A stretch of DNA of 64,000 nt from Daphnia pulex (GCF_021134715.1 NC_060026.1:9849001-9913000); one strand, 5' to 3'. Counted from the stretch's first letter, positions 20,038 through 30,546 are shown. Numbers and translations are program-made. The notes: generated by a model not told the origin, from the sequence alone.

Positions 20038-20202
20038 TTCCAACAGATGTCACCAGCACTGCTACTACAATGTAAATTTGTCGTTAAATTTGGTGGAATT
20101 TAGTGCCATGTGCTGATTACTTCAACTCAGTGATTTCGATGATTTAAAACATGATCTTTTGATGCATGTAGTATATTGCGATGTTCGACGGAAATAAAAC
20201 AA

Positions 20203-20298
20203 CCTTCGATAGCTCAGTTGGTAGAGCGGTGGACTGTAGTGACACGATGTAAAATGCAAGGAATCCATAGGTCGCTGGTTCAACTCCGGCTCGAAGGA
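20203..20298 (+). tRNA. tRNA-Tyr(GTA), unit 15, with intron
   Basis: Common form; the upstream flank has lost 6 bases relative to most units. Confidence 0.93.
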
Positions 20299-20534
20299 GA
20301 GCACTTGTGATTACGCATTGAGTGGGCAACAGAAAATAGATAAAGCTGATAGTCATGTATATTCAAAATAGAGTATAGTAGTGGAAAATCCAACATGTAC
20401 TATTGGGGTACGCATATCTACAACGGAAAGTTGACAACATCACCGTGTAAATATGAAATGTATAGCTCAAAAATGGGACACAATTAATGGTTAGTAAATG
20501 TAACCGGCAACAAACGGTGTTAAAAAAGTTGTGT

Positions 20535-20606
20535 GTCTCATTGGTCTAGTGGTATGATTCTTGCTTTGGGTGTAAGAGGCCTCGGGTTCAAATCCCGGAT
20601 GAGCCC
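20535..20606 (+). tRNA. tRNA-Pro(TGG), unit 15
   Basis: Anticodon TGG; acceptor GTCTCAT has a mismatch at pair 2-71, and the T stem has GCCTCGGG. Confidence 0.82.
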
Positions 20607-20676
20607 CTACAATATTTCAGCTGAGATGGTAAACCTGTTATTGTATTATTTAGATGAATGTTAACATTGCAAACGT

Positions 20677-20758
20677 GGTAGCGTGGCCGAGAGGTCCAAG
20701 GCGCTAGTTAAAGGAACCGATCTCTTCGGGGGCATGGGTTCGAATCCCATCGCTGCCA
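20677..20758 (+). pseudogene. Degenerate tRNA-Leu, unit 15
   Basis: The anticodon arm reads CTAGT-TAAAGGA-ACCGA: the invariant U33 is A and two stem pairs are broken. The D arm also has GAGAGG for GAGCGG. The acceptor and T arms are intact. Confidence 0.75.
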
Positions 20759-20829
20759 ACGTCAATTTTGCTCAAACTGTTGTAGCATAGCAAGGAATCG
20801 ATGATTGTGCACTTACGGGCAATGTTAAT

Positions 20830-20902
20830 GGTCGTGTGGCCTAATGGATAAGGCGTCGGACTTCGGATCCGAAGATTGCAGGTTCGAGTCCTGCTACGAT
20901 CA
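20830..20902 (+). tRNA. tRNA-Arg(TCG), unit 15
   Basis: Common form. Confidence 0.92.
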
Positions 20903-21210
20903 CTCGCAAACGGTTATTTTGGCTATTTCGAAATGCGCGCGCGAAAAGTTACAAACAAAGAATTAGCAATCCATTTGCAATTGCTCCTGGTTGTAAGCCA
21001 AAGTACACATCAAAGAGAACATCCGAGGTTCCCGCCCAAAAAATTGGTCTAAGGAGTGAAATCAATGAATCCCTATCGTACGATCTCTATTCCCTATACC
21101 AAATTAAGCTGTGGTATTTCCTTAGGAAAAAACATTTGGGACTCGTGACTGTACCTTAGAACACATGATGTGTCTAATGGCAGGGATCGGTGCCAAAAGT
21201 AAAACAATTG

Positions 21211-21282
21211 GGGCCCATCCGGGAATTGAACCCGGGATCACTTACACCCGAAGCAAGTATCATACTACTAGACCAATGAGCC
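21211..21282 (-). tRNA. tRNA-Pro(CGG), unit 15
   Basis: Common form. Confidence 0.92.
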
Positions 21283-21378
21283 CTATTATCTTTATTGATT
21301 CGAAAATTATTTTATTATTATTACAATCCAAATGTCGTGCATAAAAATAAACACGATTGATAGAAATTGGATTAAAAA

Positions 21379-21450
21379 AGGTCCCACTGAGAATCGAACT
21401 CAGATTATCAGAGTCAAAGTCTGATGTGATAACCATTACACCATGGAACC
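21379..21450 (-). tRNA. tRNA-Gln(TTG), unit 15
   Basis: Common form; the spacer to tRNA-Pro is four bases shorter here. Confidence 0.92.
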
Positions 21451-21621
21451 TTCCATCGTATGTCACCAGCACTGCTACTACAATGTAAATTTGTCGTTAA
21501 ATTTGGTGGAATTTAGTGCCATGTGCTGATTCCTTCAACTCAGTGATTTCGATGATTTAAAACATGATCTTTTGGTGCATGTTAATGGAGTATATTGCGA
21601 TGTTCGACGGAAATAAAACAA

Positions 21622-21717
21622 CCTTCGATAGCTCAGTTGGTAGAGCGGTGGACTGTAGTGACACGATGTAAAATGCAAGGAATCCATAGGTCGCTGGTTC
21701 AACTCCGGCTCAAAGGA
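21622..21717 (+). tRNA. tRNA-Tyr(GTA), unit 16, with intron
   Basis: Anticodon GTA; acceptor mismatch TCAAAGG as in unit 8. Confidence 0.88.
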
Positions 21718-21953
21718 GAGCACTTGTGATTACGCATTGAGTGGGCAAAAGAAAATAGATATAGCTGATAGTCATGTATATTCAAAATAGAGTGTAGTAA
21801 TGGAAAATCCAACATGTACTATTGGGGTACGCATATCTACAACGGAAAGTTGACAACATCACCGTGTAAATATGAAATGTTTAGCTCAAAAATTGGACAC
21901 AATTAATGGTTAGTAATTGCTGCCGGCAACAAACGGTGTTAGAAAAGTTGCGT

Positions 21954-22025
21954 GGCTCATTGGTCTAGTGGTATAATTCTTGCTTTGGGTGTAAGAGGCC
22001 CCGGGTTCAAATCCCGGATGAGCCC
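21954..22025 (+). tRNA. tRNA-Pro(TGG), unit 16
   Basis: Anticodon TGG with TATAATTC, as in units 1 and 8. Confidence 0.88.
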
Positions 22026-22095
22026 CTACAATATTTCAGCTGAGATGGTAAACCTCTTATTGTATTATTTAGATGAATGTTAACATTGGAAACGA

Positions 22096-22177
22096 AGTAG
22101 CGTGGCCGAGCGGTCCAAGGCGCTAGTTTAAGGCACCAGTCTCTTCGGGGGCATGGGTTCGAATCCCATCGCTGCCA
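22096..22177 (+). tRNA. tRNA-Leu(AAG), unit 16
   Basis: Anticodon AAG; A1 and the anticodon-stem A of unit 1 are both present. Confidence 0.85.
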
Positions 22178-22248
22178 ACGTCAATTTTGCTCAAACTGTT
22201 GTAGCATAGCAAGGAATCGATGATTGTGCACTTACGGGCAACGTTAAT

Positions 22249-22321
22249 GGTCGTGTGGCCTAATGGATAAGGCGTCGGACTTCGGATCCGAAGATTGCAG
22301 GTTCGAGTCCTGCTACGATCA
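22249..22321 (+). tRNA. tRNA-Arg(TCG), unit 16
   Basis: Common form. Confidence 0.92.
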
Positions 22322-22629
22322 CTCGCAAACGGTTATTTTGGCTATTTCGAAATGCGCGCGCGAAAAGTTACAAACAAAGAATTAGCAATCCATTTGCAAT
22401 TGCTCCTGGTTGTAAGCCAAAGTACACATCAAAGAGAACATCCGAGGTTCCCGCCCAAAAAATTGGTCTAAGGAGTGGAATCAATGAATCCCTATCGTAC
22501 GATCTCTATTCCCTATACCAAATTAAGCTGTGGTATTTCCTTAGGAAAAAACATTTGGGACTCGTGACTGTACCTTAGAACACATAATGTGTCTAATGGC
22601 AGGGATCGGTGCCAAAAGTAAAACAATTG

Positions 22630-22701
22630 GAGCCCATCCGGGAATTGAACCCGGGATCACTTACACCCGAAGCAAGTATCATACTACTAGACCAATGAGC
22701 C
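22630..22701 (-). tRNA. tRNA-Pro(CGG), unit 16
   Basis: Anticodon CGG, G-U pair at 1-72. Confidence 0.88.
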
Positions 22702-22801
22702 CTATTATCTTTCATTATTGATTCGAAAATTATTTTATTATTATTACAATCCAAATGTCGTGCATAAAAATAAACACGATTGATAGAAATTGGATTAAAA
22801 A

Positions 22802-22873
22802 AGGTCCCACTGAGAATCGAACTCAAATTATCAGAGTCAAAGTCTGATGTGATAACCATTACACCATGGAACC
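22802..22873 (-). tRNA. tRNA-Gln(TTG), unit 16
   Basis: Anticodon TTG; T-stem variant as in unit 1. Confidence 0.9.
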
Positions 22874-23045
22874 TTCCAACGGATGTCACCAGCACTGCTA
22901 CTACAATGTAAATTTGTCGTAAAATTTGGTGGAATTTAGTGCCATGTGCTGATTCCTTCAACTCAGTGATTTCGATGATTTAAAACATGATCTTTTGGTG
23001 CATGTTAATGGAGTATATAGCGATGTTCAACGGAAAAAAAAACAA

Positions 23046-23141
23046 CCTTCGATAGCTCAGTTGGTAGAGCGGTGGACTGTAGTGACACGATGTAAAATGC
23101 AAGGAATCCATAGGTCGCTGGTTCAACTCCGGCTCGAAGGA
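23046..23141 (+). tRNA. tRNA-Tyr(GTA), unit 17, with intron
   Basis: Common form. Confidence 0.93.
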
Positions 23142-23377
23142 GAGCACTTGTGATTACGCATTGAGTGGGCAACAGAAAATAGATAAAGCTGATATTCATG
23201 TATATTCAAAATAGAATGTAGTAATGGAAAATCCAACATGTACTATTGGGGTACGCATATCTACAACGGAAAGTTGACAACATCACCGTGTAAATATGAA
23301 ATGTATAGCACAAAAATGGGACACAATTAATGGTTAGTAATTGTAGCCGGCAACAAACGGTGTTAGAAATGTTGCGT

Positions 23378-23449
23378 GGCTCATTGGTCTAGTGTTATGA
23401 TTCTTGCTTTGGGTGTAAGAGACCCCGGGTTCAAATCCCGGATGAGCCC
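23378..23449 (+). tRNA. tRNA-Pro(TGG), unit 17
   Basis: Anticodon TGG; D-arm variant of unit 2. Confidence 0.87.
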
Positions 23450-23519
23450 CTAAAATATTTAAGCTGAGATGGTAAACCTCTTATTGTATTATTTAGATGA
23501 ATGTTAACATTGCAAACGT

Positions 23520-23601
23520 GGTAGCGTGGCCGAGCGGTCCAAGGCGCTGGTTTAAGGCACCAGTCTCTTCGGGGGCATGGGTTCGAATCCCATCGCTGCA
23601 A
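23520..23601 (+). tRNA. tRNA-Leu(AAG), unit 17
   Basis: Anticodon AAG; C72 is A, as in unit 3. Confidence 0.83.
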
Positions 23602-23672
23602 ACGTCAATTTTGCTCAAACTGTTGTAGCATAGCAAGGAATCGATAATTGTGCACTTACGGGTATCGTTAAT

Positions 23673-23745
23673 GGTCGTGTGGCCTAATGGATAAGGCGTC
23701 GGACTTCGGATCCGAAGATTGCAGGTTCGAGTCCTGCTACGATCA
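23673..23745 (+). tRNA. tRNA-Arg(TCG), unit 17
   Basis: Common form. Confidence 0.92.
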
Positions 23746-24053
23746 CTCGCAAACGGTTATTTTGGCTATTTCGAAATGCGCGCGCGAAAAGTTACAAACA
23801 AAGAATTAGCAATCCATTTGCAATTGCTCCTGGTTGTAAGCCAAAGTACACATCAAAGAGAACATCCGAGGTTCCCGCCCAAAAAATTGGTCTAAGGAGT
23901 GGAATCAATGAATCCCTATCGTACGATCTCTATTCCCTATACCAAATTAAGCTGTGGTATTTCCTTAGGAAAAAACATTTGGGACTCGTGACTGTACCTT
24001 AGAACACATGATGTGTCTAATGGCAGGGATCGGTGCCAAAAGTAAAACAATTG

Positions 24054-24125
24054 GGGCCCATCCGGGAATTGAACCCGGGATCACTTACACCCGAAGCAAG
24101 TATCATACTACTAGACCAATGAGCC
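24054..24125 (-). tRNA. tRNA-Pro(CGG), unit 17, first copy
   Basis: Common form; first of two minus-strand tRNA-Pro genes in this unit. Confidence 0.92.
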
Positions 24126-24207
24126 CTATTATCTTTCATTATTGATTCGAAAATTATTTTATTATTATTACAATCCAAATGTCTCAATCCAAAAAGTAAA
24201 ACAATTG

Positions 24208-24279
24208 GGGCCCATTTGGGAATTGAACCCGGGATCACTTACACCCGAAGCAAGTATCATACTACTAGACCAATGAGCC
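24208..24279 (-). tRNA. tRNA-Pro(CGG), unit 17, second copy
   Basis: Duplicate gene with the same T-stem change and the same junction as in unit 3. Confidence 0.85.
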
Positions 24280-24379
24280 CTATTATCTTTCATTATTGAT
24301 TCGAAAATTATTTTATTATTATTACAATCCAAATGTCGTGCATAAAAATAAACACGATTGATAGAAATTGGATTAAAAA

Positions 24380-24451
24380 AGGTCCCACTGAGAATCGAAC
24401 TCAGATTATCAGAGTCAAAGTCTGATGTGATAACCATTACACCATGGAACC
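24380..24451 (-). tRNA. tRNA-Gln(TTG), unit 17
   Basis: Common form. Confidence 0.92.
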
Positions 24452-24621
24452 TTCCAACGGATGTCACCAGCACTGCTACTACAATGTAAATTTGTCGTTA
24501 AATTTGGTGGAATTTAGTGCCATGTGCTGATTACTTCAACTCAGTGATTTCGATGATTTAAAACATGATCTTTTGGTGCTGTTAATGGAGTATATTGCGA
24601 TGTTCGACGGAAAGAAAACAA

Positions 24622-24717
24622 CCTTCGATAGCTCAGTTGGTAGAGCGGTGGACTGTAGTGACACGATGTAAAATGCAAGGAATCCATAGGTCGCTGGTTC
24701 AACTCCGGCTCGAAGGA
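24622..24717 (+). tRNA. tRNA-Tyr(GTA), unit 18, with intron
   Basis: Common form. Confidence 0.93.
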
Positions 24718-24953
24718 GAGCACTTGTGATTACGCATTGAGTGGGCAACAGAAAATAGATAAAGCTGATAGTCATGTATATTCAAAATAGAGTGTAGTAG
24801 TGGAAAATCCAACATGTACTATTGGGGTACGCATATCTACAACGGAAAGTTGACAACATCACCGTGTAAATATGAAATGTATAGCTCAAAAATGGGACAC
24901 AATTAATGGTTAGTAATTGTAACCGGCAACAAACGGTGTTAGAAAAGTTGTGT

Positions 24954-25023
24954 GGACATGGTCTAGTGGTATGATTCTTGCTTTGGGTGTAAGAGGCCTC
25001 GGGTTCAAATCCCGGATGAGCCC
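24954..25023 (+). pseudogene. tRNA-Pro-like relic (TGG), unit 18
   Basis: The acceptor/linker is short by two bases (GGACATGG), as in unit 4, but the anticodon is still TGG. The acceptor stem cannot pair fully. Confidence 0.75.
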
Positions 25024-25094
25024 CTACAATATTTCAGCTGAGATGGTAAACCTGTTATTTGTATTATTTAGATGAATGTTAACATTGCAAACGT

Positions 25095-25176
25095 GGTAGC
25101 GTTGCCGAGCGGTCCAAGGCGCTGGTTTAAGGCACCAGTCTCTTCGGGGGCATGGGTTCGAATCCCATCGCTGCCA
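25095..25176 (+). tRNA. tRNA-Leu(AAG), unit 18
   Basis: Anticodon AAG; box A change GCGTTGCCGAG as in unit 4. Confidence 0.85.
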
Positions 25177-25247
25177 ACGTCAATTTTGCTCAAACTGTTG
25201 TAGCATAGCAAGGAATCGATGATTGTGCACTTACGGGCAACGTTAAT

Positions 25248-25320
25248 GGTCGTGTGGCCTAATGGATAAGGCGTCGGACTTCGGATCCGAAGATTGCAGG
25301 TTCGAGTCCTGCTACGATCA
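25248..25320 (+). tRNA. tRNA-Arg(TCG), unit 18
   Basis: Common form. Confidence 0.92.
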
Positions 25321-25628
25321 CTCGCAAACGGTTATTTTGGCTATTTCGAAATGCGCGCGCGAAAAGTTACAAACAAAGAATTAGCAATCCATTTGCAATT
25401 GCTCCTGGTTGTAAGCCAAAGTACACATCAAAGAGAACATCCGAGGTTCCCGCCCAAAAAATTGGTCTAAGGAGTGGAATCAATGAATCCCTATCGTACG
25501 ATCTCTATTCCCTATACCAAATTAAGCTGTGGTATTTCCTTAGGAAAAAACATTTGGGACTCGTGACTGTACCTTAGAACACATAATGTGTCTAATGGCA
25601 GGGATCGGTGCCAAAAGTAAAACAATTG

Positions 25629-25700
25629 GAGCCCATCCGGGAATTGAACCCGGGATCACTTACACCCGAAGCAAGTATCATACTACTAGACCAATGAGCC
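25629..25700 (-). tRNA. tRNA-Pro(CGG), unit 18
   Basis: Anticodon CGG, G-U pair at 1-72. Confidence 0.88.
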
Positions 25701-25800
25701 CTATTATCTTTCATTATTGATTCGAAAATTATTTTATTATTATTACAATCCAAATGTCGTGCATAAAAATAAACACGATTGATAGAAATTGGATTAAAAA

Positions 25801-25872
25801 AGGTCCCACTGAGAATCGAACTCAAATTATCAGAGTCAAAGTCTGATGTGATAACCATTACACCATGGAACC
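25801..25872 (-). tRNA. tRNA-Gln(TTG), unit 18
   Basis: Anticodon TTG; T-stem variant as in unit 1. Confidence 0.9.
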
Positions 25873-26043
25873 TTCCAACGGATGTCACCAGCACTGCTAC
25901 TACAATGTAAATTTGTCGTTAAATTTGGTGGAATTTAGTGCCATGTGCTGATTCCTTCAACTCAGTGATTTCGATGATTTAAAACATGATCTTTTGGTTC
26001 ATGTTAATGGAGTATATTGCGATGTTCAACGGAAAAAAAACAA

Positions 26044-26139
26044 CCTTCGATAGCTCAGTTGGTAGAGCGGTGGACTGTAGTGACACGATGTAAAATGCAA
26101 GGAATCCATAGGTCGCTGGTTCAACTCCGGCTCGAAGGA
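26044..26139 (+). tRNA. tRNA-Tyr(GTA), unit 19, with intron
   Basis: Common form. Confidence 0.93.
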
Positions 26140-26375
26140 GAGCACTTGTGATTACGCATTGAGTGGGCAACAAAAAATAGATAAAGCTGATGGTCATGTA
26201 TATTCAAAATAGAGTGTAGTAATGGAAAATCCAATATGTACTATTGGGGTACGCATATCTACAACGGAAAGTTGACAACATCACCGTGTAAATATGAAAT
26301 GTATAGCTCAAAAATGGGACACAATTAATGGCTAGTAATTGCAGCCGGCAACAAACGGTGTTAGAAAAGTTGTGT

Positions 26376-26473
26376 GGCTCATTGGTCTAGTGGTATGATT
26401 CTTGGTTTGGGTGTAAGAGGGGGCCTCTTACCCTGATTTGAACCCTATCCGGGTTCAAATCCCGGATGAGCCC
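26376..26473 (+). pseudogene. tRNA-Pro(TGG) disrupted by palindromic insertion, unit 19
   Basis: An extra 26 bases lie between the anticodon arm and the T arm. The inserted piece (GGCCTCTTACCC, then TGATTTGAACCC) is an inverted copy of this gene's own anticodon-arm-to-T-arm segment, so the gene now holds a short palindrome. The unit also carries the CTTGG stem variant of unit 5. Confidence 0.88.
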
Positions 26474-26543
26474 CTACAATATTTCAGCTGAGATGGTAAA
26501 CCTCTTATTGTATTAATTAGATGAATGTTAACCTTGCAAACGT

Positions 26544-26625
26544 GGTAGCGTGGCCGAGCGGTCCAAGGCGCTGGTTTAAGGCACCAGTCTCTTCGGGGGC
26601 ATGGGTTCGAATCCCATCGCTGCAA
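26544..26625 (+). tRNA. tRNA-Leu(AAG), unit 19
   Basis: Anticodon AAG; C72 is A. Confidence 0.83.
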
Positions 26626-26696
26626 ACGTCAATTTTGCTCAAACTGTTGTAGCATAGCAAGGAATCGATGATTGTGCACTTACGGGCAACGTTAAT

Positions 26697-26769
26697 GGTC
26701 GTGTGGCCTAATGGATAAGGCGTCGGACTTCGGATCCGAAGATTGCAGGTTCGAGTCCTGCTACGATCA
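26697..26769 (+). tRNA. tRNA-Arg(TCG), unit 19
   Basis: Common form. Confidence 0.92.
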
Positions 26770-27077
26770 CTCGCAAACGGTTATTTTGGCTATTTCGAAA
26801 TGCGCGCGCGAAAAGTTACAAACAAAGAATTAGCAATCCATTTGCAATTGCTCCTGGTTGTAAGCCAAAGTACACATCAAAGAGAACATCCGAGGTTCCC
26901 GCCCAAAAAATTGGTCTAAGGAGTGGAATCAATGAATCCCTATCGTACGATCTCTATTCCCTATACCAAATTAAGCTGTGGTATTTCCTTAGGAAAAAAC
27001 ATTTGGGACTCGTGACTGTACCTTAGAACACATAATGTGTCTAATGGCAGGGATCGGTGCCAAAAGTAAAACAATTG

Positions 27078-27149
27078 GAGCCCATCCGGGAATTGAACCC
27101 GGGATCACTTACACCCGAAGCAAGTATCATACTACTAGACCAATGAGCC
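27078..27149 (-). tRNA. tRNA-Pro(CGG), unit 19
   Basis: Anticodon CGG, G-U pair at 1-72. Confidence 0.88.
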
Positions 27150-27249
27150 CTATTATCTTTCATTATTGATTCGAAAATTATTTTATTATTATTACAATCC
27201 AAATGTCGTGCATAAAAATAAACACGATTGATAGAAATTGGATTAAAAA

Positions 27250-27321
27250 AGGTCCCACTGAGAATCGAACTCAAATTATCAGAGTCAAAGTCTGATGTGA
27301 TAACCATTACACCATGGAACC
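27250..27321 (-). tRNA. tRNA-Gln(TTG), unit 19
   Basis: Anticodon TTG; T-stem variant as in unit 1. Confidence 0.9.
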
Positions 27322-27492
27322 TTCCAACGGATGTCACCAGCACTGCTACTACAATGTAAATTTGTCGTTAAATTTGGTGGAATTTAGGGCCATGTGCTGA
27401 TTCCTTCAACTCAGTGATTTCGATGATTTAAAACATGATCTTTTGGTGCATGTTAATGGAGTATATTGCGATGTTCGACAGAAAGAAAACAA

Positions 27493-27588
27493 CCTTCGAT
27501 AGCTCAGTTGGTAGAGCGGTGGACTGTAGTGACACGATGTAAAATGCAAGGAATCCATAGGTCGCTGGTTCAACTCCGGCTCGAAGGA
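27493..27588 (+). tRNA. tRNA-Tyr(GTA), unit 20, with intron
   Basis: Common form. Confidence 0.93.
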
Positions 27589-27824
27589 GAGCACTTGTGA
27601 TTACGCATTGAGAGGGCAACAGAAAATAGATAAAGCTGATAGTCATGTATATTCAAAATAGAGTGTAGTAATGGAAAATCCAACATGTACTATTGGAGTA
27701 CGCATATCTACAACGGAAAATTGACAACATCACCGTGTAAATATGAAATGTATAGCTCAAAAATGGGACACAATTAATGGTTAGTAATTGTAGCCGGCAA
27801 CAAACGGTGTTAGAAAAGTTGTGT

Positions 27825-27896
27825 GGCTCATTGGTGTAGTGGTATGATTCTTGCTTTGGGTGTAAGAGGCCCCGGGTTCAAATCCCGGATGAGCCC
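27825..27896 (+). tRNA. tRNA-Pro(TGG), unit 20
   Basis: Anticodon TGG; D-arm variant GGTGTAGTGG as in unit 3. Confidence 0.87.
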
Positions 27897-27966
27897 CTAC
27901 AATATTTCAGCTGAGATGGTAAACCTCTTATTGTATTAATTAGATGAATGTTAACATTGCAAACGT

Positions 27967-28048
27967 GGTAGCGTGGCCGAGCGGTCCAAGGCGCTGGTTT
28001 AAGGCACCAGTCTCTTCGGGGGCATGGGTTCGAATCCCATCGCTGCAA
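27967..28048 (+). tRNA. tRNA-Leu(AAG), unit 20
   Basis: Anticodon AAG; C72 is A. Confidence 0.83.
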
Positions 28049-28119
28049 ACGTCAATTTTGCTCAAACTGTTGTAGCATAGCAAGGAATCGATGATTGTGC
28101 ACTTACGGGTAACGTTAAT

Positions 28120-28192
28120 GGTCGTGTGGCCTAATGGATAAGGCGTCGGACTTCGGATCCGAAGATTGCAGGTTCGAGTCCTGCTACGATCA
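28120..28192 (+). tRNA. tRNA-Arg(TCG), unit 20
   Basis: Common form. Confidence 0.92.
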
Positions 28193-28501
28193 CTCGCAAA
28201 CGGTTATTTTGGCTATTTCGAAATGCGCGCGCGAAAAGTTACAAACAAAGAATTAGCAATCCATTTGCAATTGCTCCTGGTTGTAAGCCAAAGTACACAT
28301 CAAAGAGAACATCCGAGGTTCCCGCCCAAAAAATTGGTCTAAGGAGTGGAATCAATGAATCCCTATCGTACGATCTCTATTCCCTATACCAAATTAAGCT
28401 GTGGTATTTCCTTAGGAAAAAAAAATTTGGGACTCGTGACTGTACCTTAGAACACATGATGTGTCTAATGGCAGGGATCGGTGCCAAAAGTAAAACAATT
28501 G

Positions 28502-28573
28502 GGGCCCATCCGGGAATTGAACCCGGGATCACTTACACCCGAAGCAAGTATCATACTACTAGACCAATGAGCC
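28502..28573 (-). tRNA. tRNA-Pro(CGG), unit 20
   Basis: Common form. Confidence 0.92.
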
Positions 28574-28673
28574 CTATTATCTTTCATTATTGATTCGAAA
28601 ATTATTTTATTATTATTACAATCCAAATGTCGTGCATAAAAATAAACACGATTGATAGAAATTGGATTAAAAA

Positions 28674-28745
28674 AGGTCCCACTGAGAATCGAACTCAGAT
28701 TATCAGAGTCAAAGTCTGATGTGATAACCATAACACCATGGAACA
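28674..28745 (-). tRNA. tRNA-Gln(TTG), unit 20
   Basis: Anticodon TTG; D-arm change as in unit 2. Confidence 0.87.
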
Positions 28746-28916
28746 TTCTAACGGATGTCACCAGCACTGCTACTACAATGTAAATTTGTCGTTAAATTTG
28801 GTGGAATTTAGTGCCATGTGCTGATTCCTTCAACTCAGTGATTTCGATGATTTAAAACATGATCTTTTGGTGCATGTTAATAAAGTATATTGCGATGTTC
28901 GACGGGAAGAAAACAA

Positions 28917-29012
28917 CCTTCGATAGCTCAGTTGGTAGAGCGGTGGACTGTAGTGACACGATGTAAAATGCAAGGAATCCATAGGTCGCTGGTTCAACTC
29001 CGGCTCGAAGGA
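28917..29012 (+). tRNA. tRNA-Tyr(GTA), unit 21, with intron
   Basis: Common form. Confidence 0.93.
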
Positions 29013-29113
29013 GAGCACTTGCGATTACGCATTGAATGGGCATCAGAAAATAGATAAAGCTGATAGTCATGTATATTCAAAATAGAGTGTAGTAATGGAA
29101 AACCCAACATGTA

Positions 29114-29322
29114 CAGTATCGTCCAAAAAAATCCGAACACCATGGTCTCTTTCTTTATTTAAAAAAAATATTTCTGCATTTTTTTCTTAATTATAATAAA
29201 TGAACTTTGTAAAACAATTAATTCTACACATAATATGAAGTCTTGAAAGTTAAAAACGAAGAATCTACATTAAACTGGGCTTTTGAAAAAGGGGTGCGTT
29301 CGGATTTTTTTGGACGATACTG
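29114..29322. mobile_element. Tc1/mariner-type MITE inserted in unit 21
   Basis: This 209-base insertion interrupts the spacer between tRNA-Tyr and tRNA-Pro. Its ends are near-perfect inverted repeats of about 28 bases starting CAGTATCGTCC and ending GGACGATACTG. It is flanked by TA on both sides (29112-29113, 29323-29324), where the other 22 units have a single TA. The A/T-rich interior has no ORF, so it is a non-autonomous element. The intact target in the other units proves the boundaries. Confidence 0.93.
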
Positions 29323-29455
29323 TACTATTGGGGTACGCATATCTACAACGGAAAGTTGACAACATCACCGTGTAAATATGAAATGTATAGCTCAAAAATG
29401 GGACACAATTAATGGTTAGTAATTGTAGCCGGCAACAAACGGTGTTAGTCTAGTG

Positions 29456-29527
29456 GTCTCATTGGTCTAGTGGTATGATTCTTGCTTCGGGTGTAAGAGG
29501 CCCCGGGTTCAAATCCCGGATGAGCCC
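29456..29527 (+). tRNA. tRNA-Pro(CGG), plus strand, unit 21
   Basis: Anticodon CGG; acceptor GTCTCAT and upstream D-arm repeat as in units 6 and 7. Confidence 0.82.
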
Positions 29528-29597
29528 CTACAATATTTCAGCTGAGATGGTAAACCGCTTATTGTATTATTTAGATGAATGTTAACATTGCAAACGT

Positions 29598-29679
29598 GGT
29601 AGCGTGGCCAAGCGGTCCAAGGCGCTGGTTTAAGGCACCAGTCTCTTCGGGGGCATGGGTTCGAATCCCATCGCTGCCA
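29598..29679 (+). tRNA. tRNA-Leu(AAG), unit 21
   Basis: Anticodon AAG; D stem GCCAAGCGG as in unit 7. Confidence 0.88.
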
Positions 29680-29750
29680 ACGTCAATTTTGCTCAAACTG
29701 TTGTAGCATAGCAAGGAATCGATCATTGTGCACTTACGGGCAACGTTAAT

Positions 29751-29823
29751 GGTCGTGTGGCCTAATGGATAAGGCGTCGGACTTCGGATCCGAAGATTGC
29801 AGGTTCGAGTCCTGCTACGATCA
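29751..29823 (+). tRNA. tRNA-Arg(TCG), unit 21
   Basis: Common form. Confidence 0.92.
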
Positions 29824-30131
29824 CTCGCAAACGGTTATTTTGGCTATTTCGAAATGCGCGCGCGAAAAGTTACAAACAAAGAATTAGCAATCCATTTGCA
29901 ATTGCTCCTGGTTGTAAGCCAAAGTACACATCAAAGAGAACATCCGAGGTTCCCGCCCAAAAAATTGGTCTAAGGAGTGGAATCAATGAATCCCTATCGT
30001 ACGATCTCTATTCCCTATACCAAATTAAGCTGTGGTATTTCCTTAGGAAAAAACATTTGGGACTCGTGACTGTACCTTAGAACACATGATGTGTCTAATG
30101 GCAGGGATCGGTGCCAAAAGTAAAACAATTG

Positions 30132-30203
30132 GGGCCCATCCGGGAATTGAACCCGGGATCACTTACACCCGAAGCAAGTATCATACTACTAGACCAATGA
30201 GCC
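30132..30203 (-). tRNA. tRNA-Pro(CGG), unit 21
   Basis: Common form. Confidence 0.92.
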
Positions 30204-30303
30204 CTATTATCTTTCATTATTGATTCGAAATTTTTTTTATTATTATTACAATCCAAATGTCGTGCATAAAAATAAACACGATTGATAGAAATGGGATTAA
30301 AAA

Positions 30304-30375
30304 AGGTCCCACTGAAAATCGAACTCAGATTATCAGAGTCAAAGTCTGATGTGATAACCATTACACCATGGAACC
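30304..30375 (-). tRNA. tRNA-Gln(TTG), unit 21
   Basis: Anticodon TTG; T-stem change as in unit 7. Confidence 0.88.
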
Positions 30376-30546
30376 TTCCAACGGATGTCACCAGCACTGC
30401 TACTATAATGTAAATTTGTCGTTAAATTTGGTGGAATTTAGGGCCATGTGCTGATTCCTTCAACTCAGTGATTTCGATGATTTAAAACATGATCTTTTGG
30501 TGCATGTTAATGGAGTATATTGCGATGTTCGACGGAAAGAAAACAA

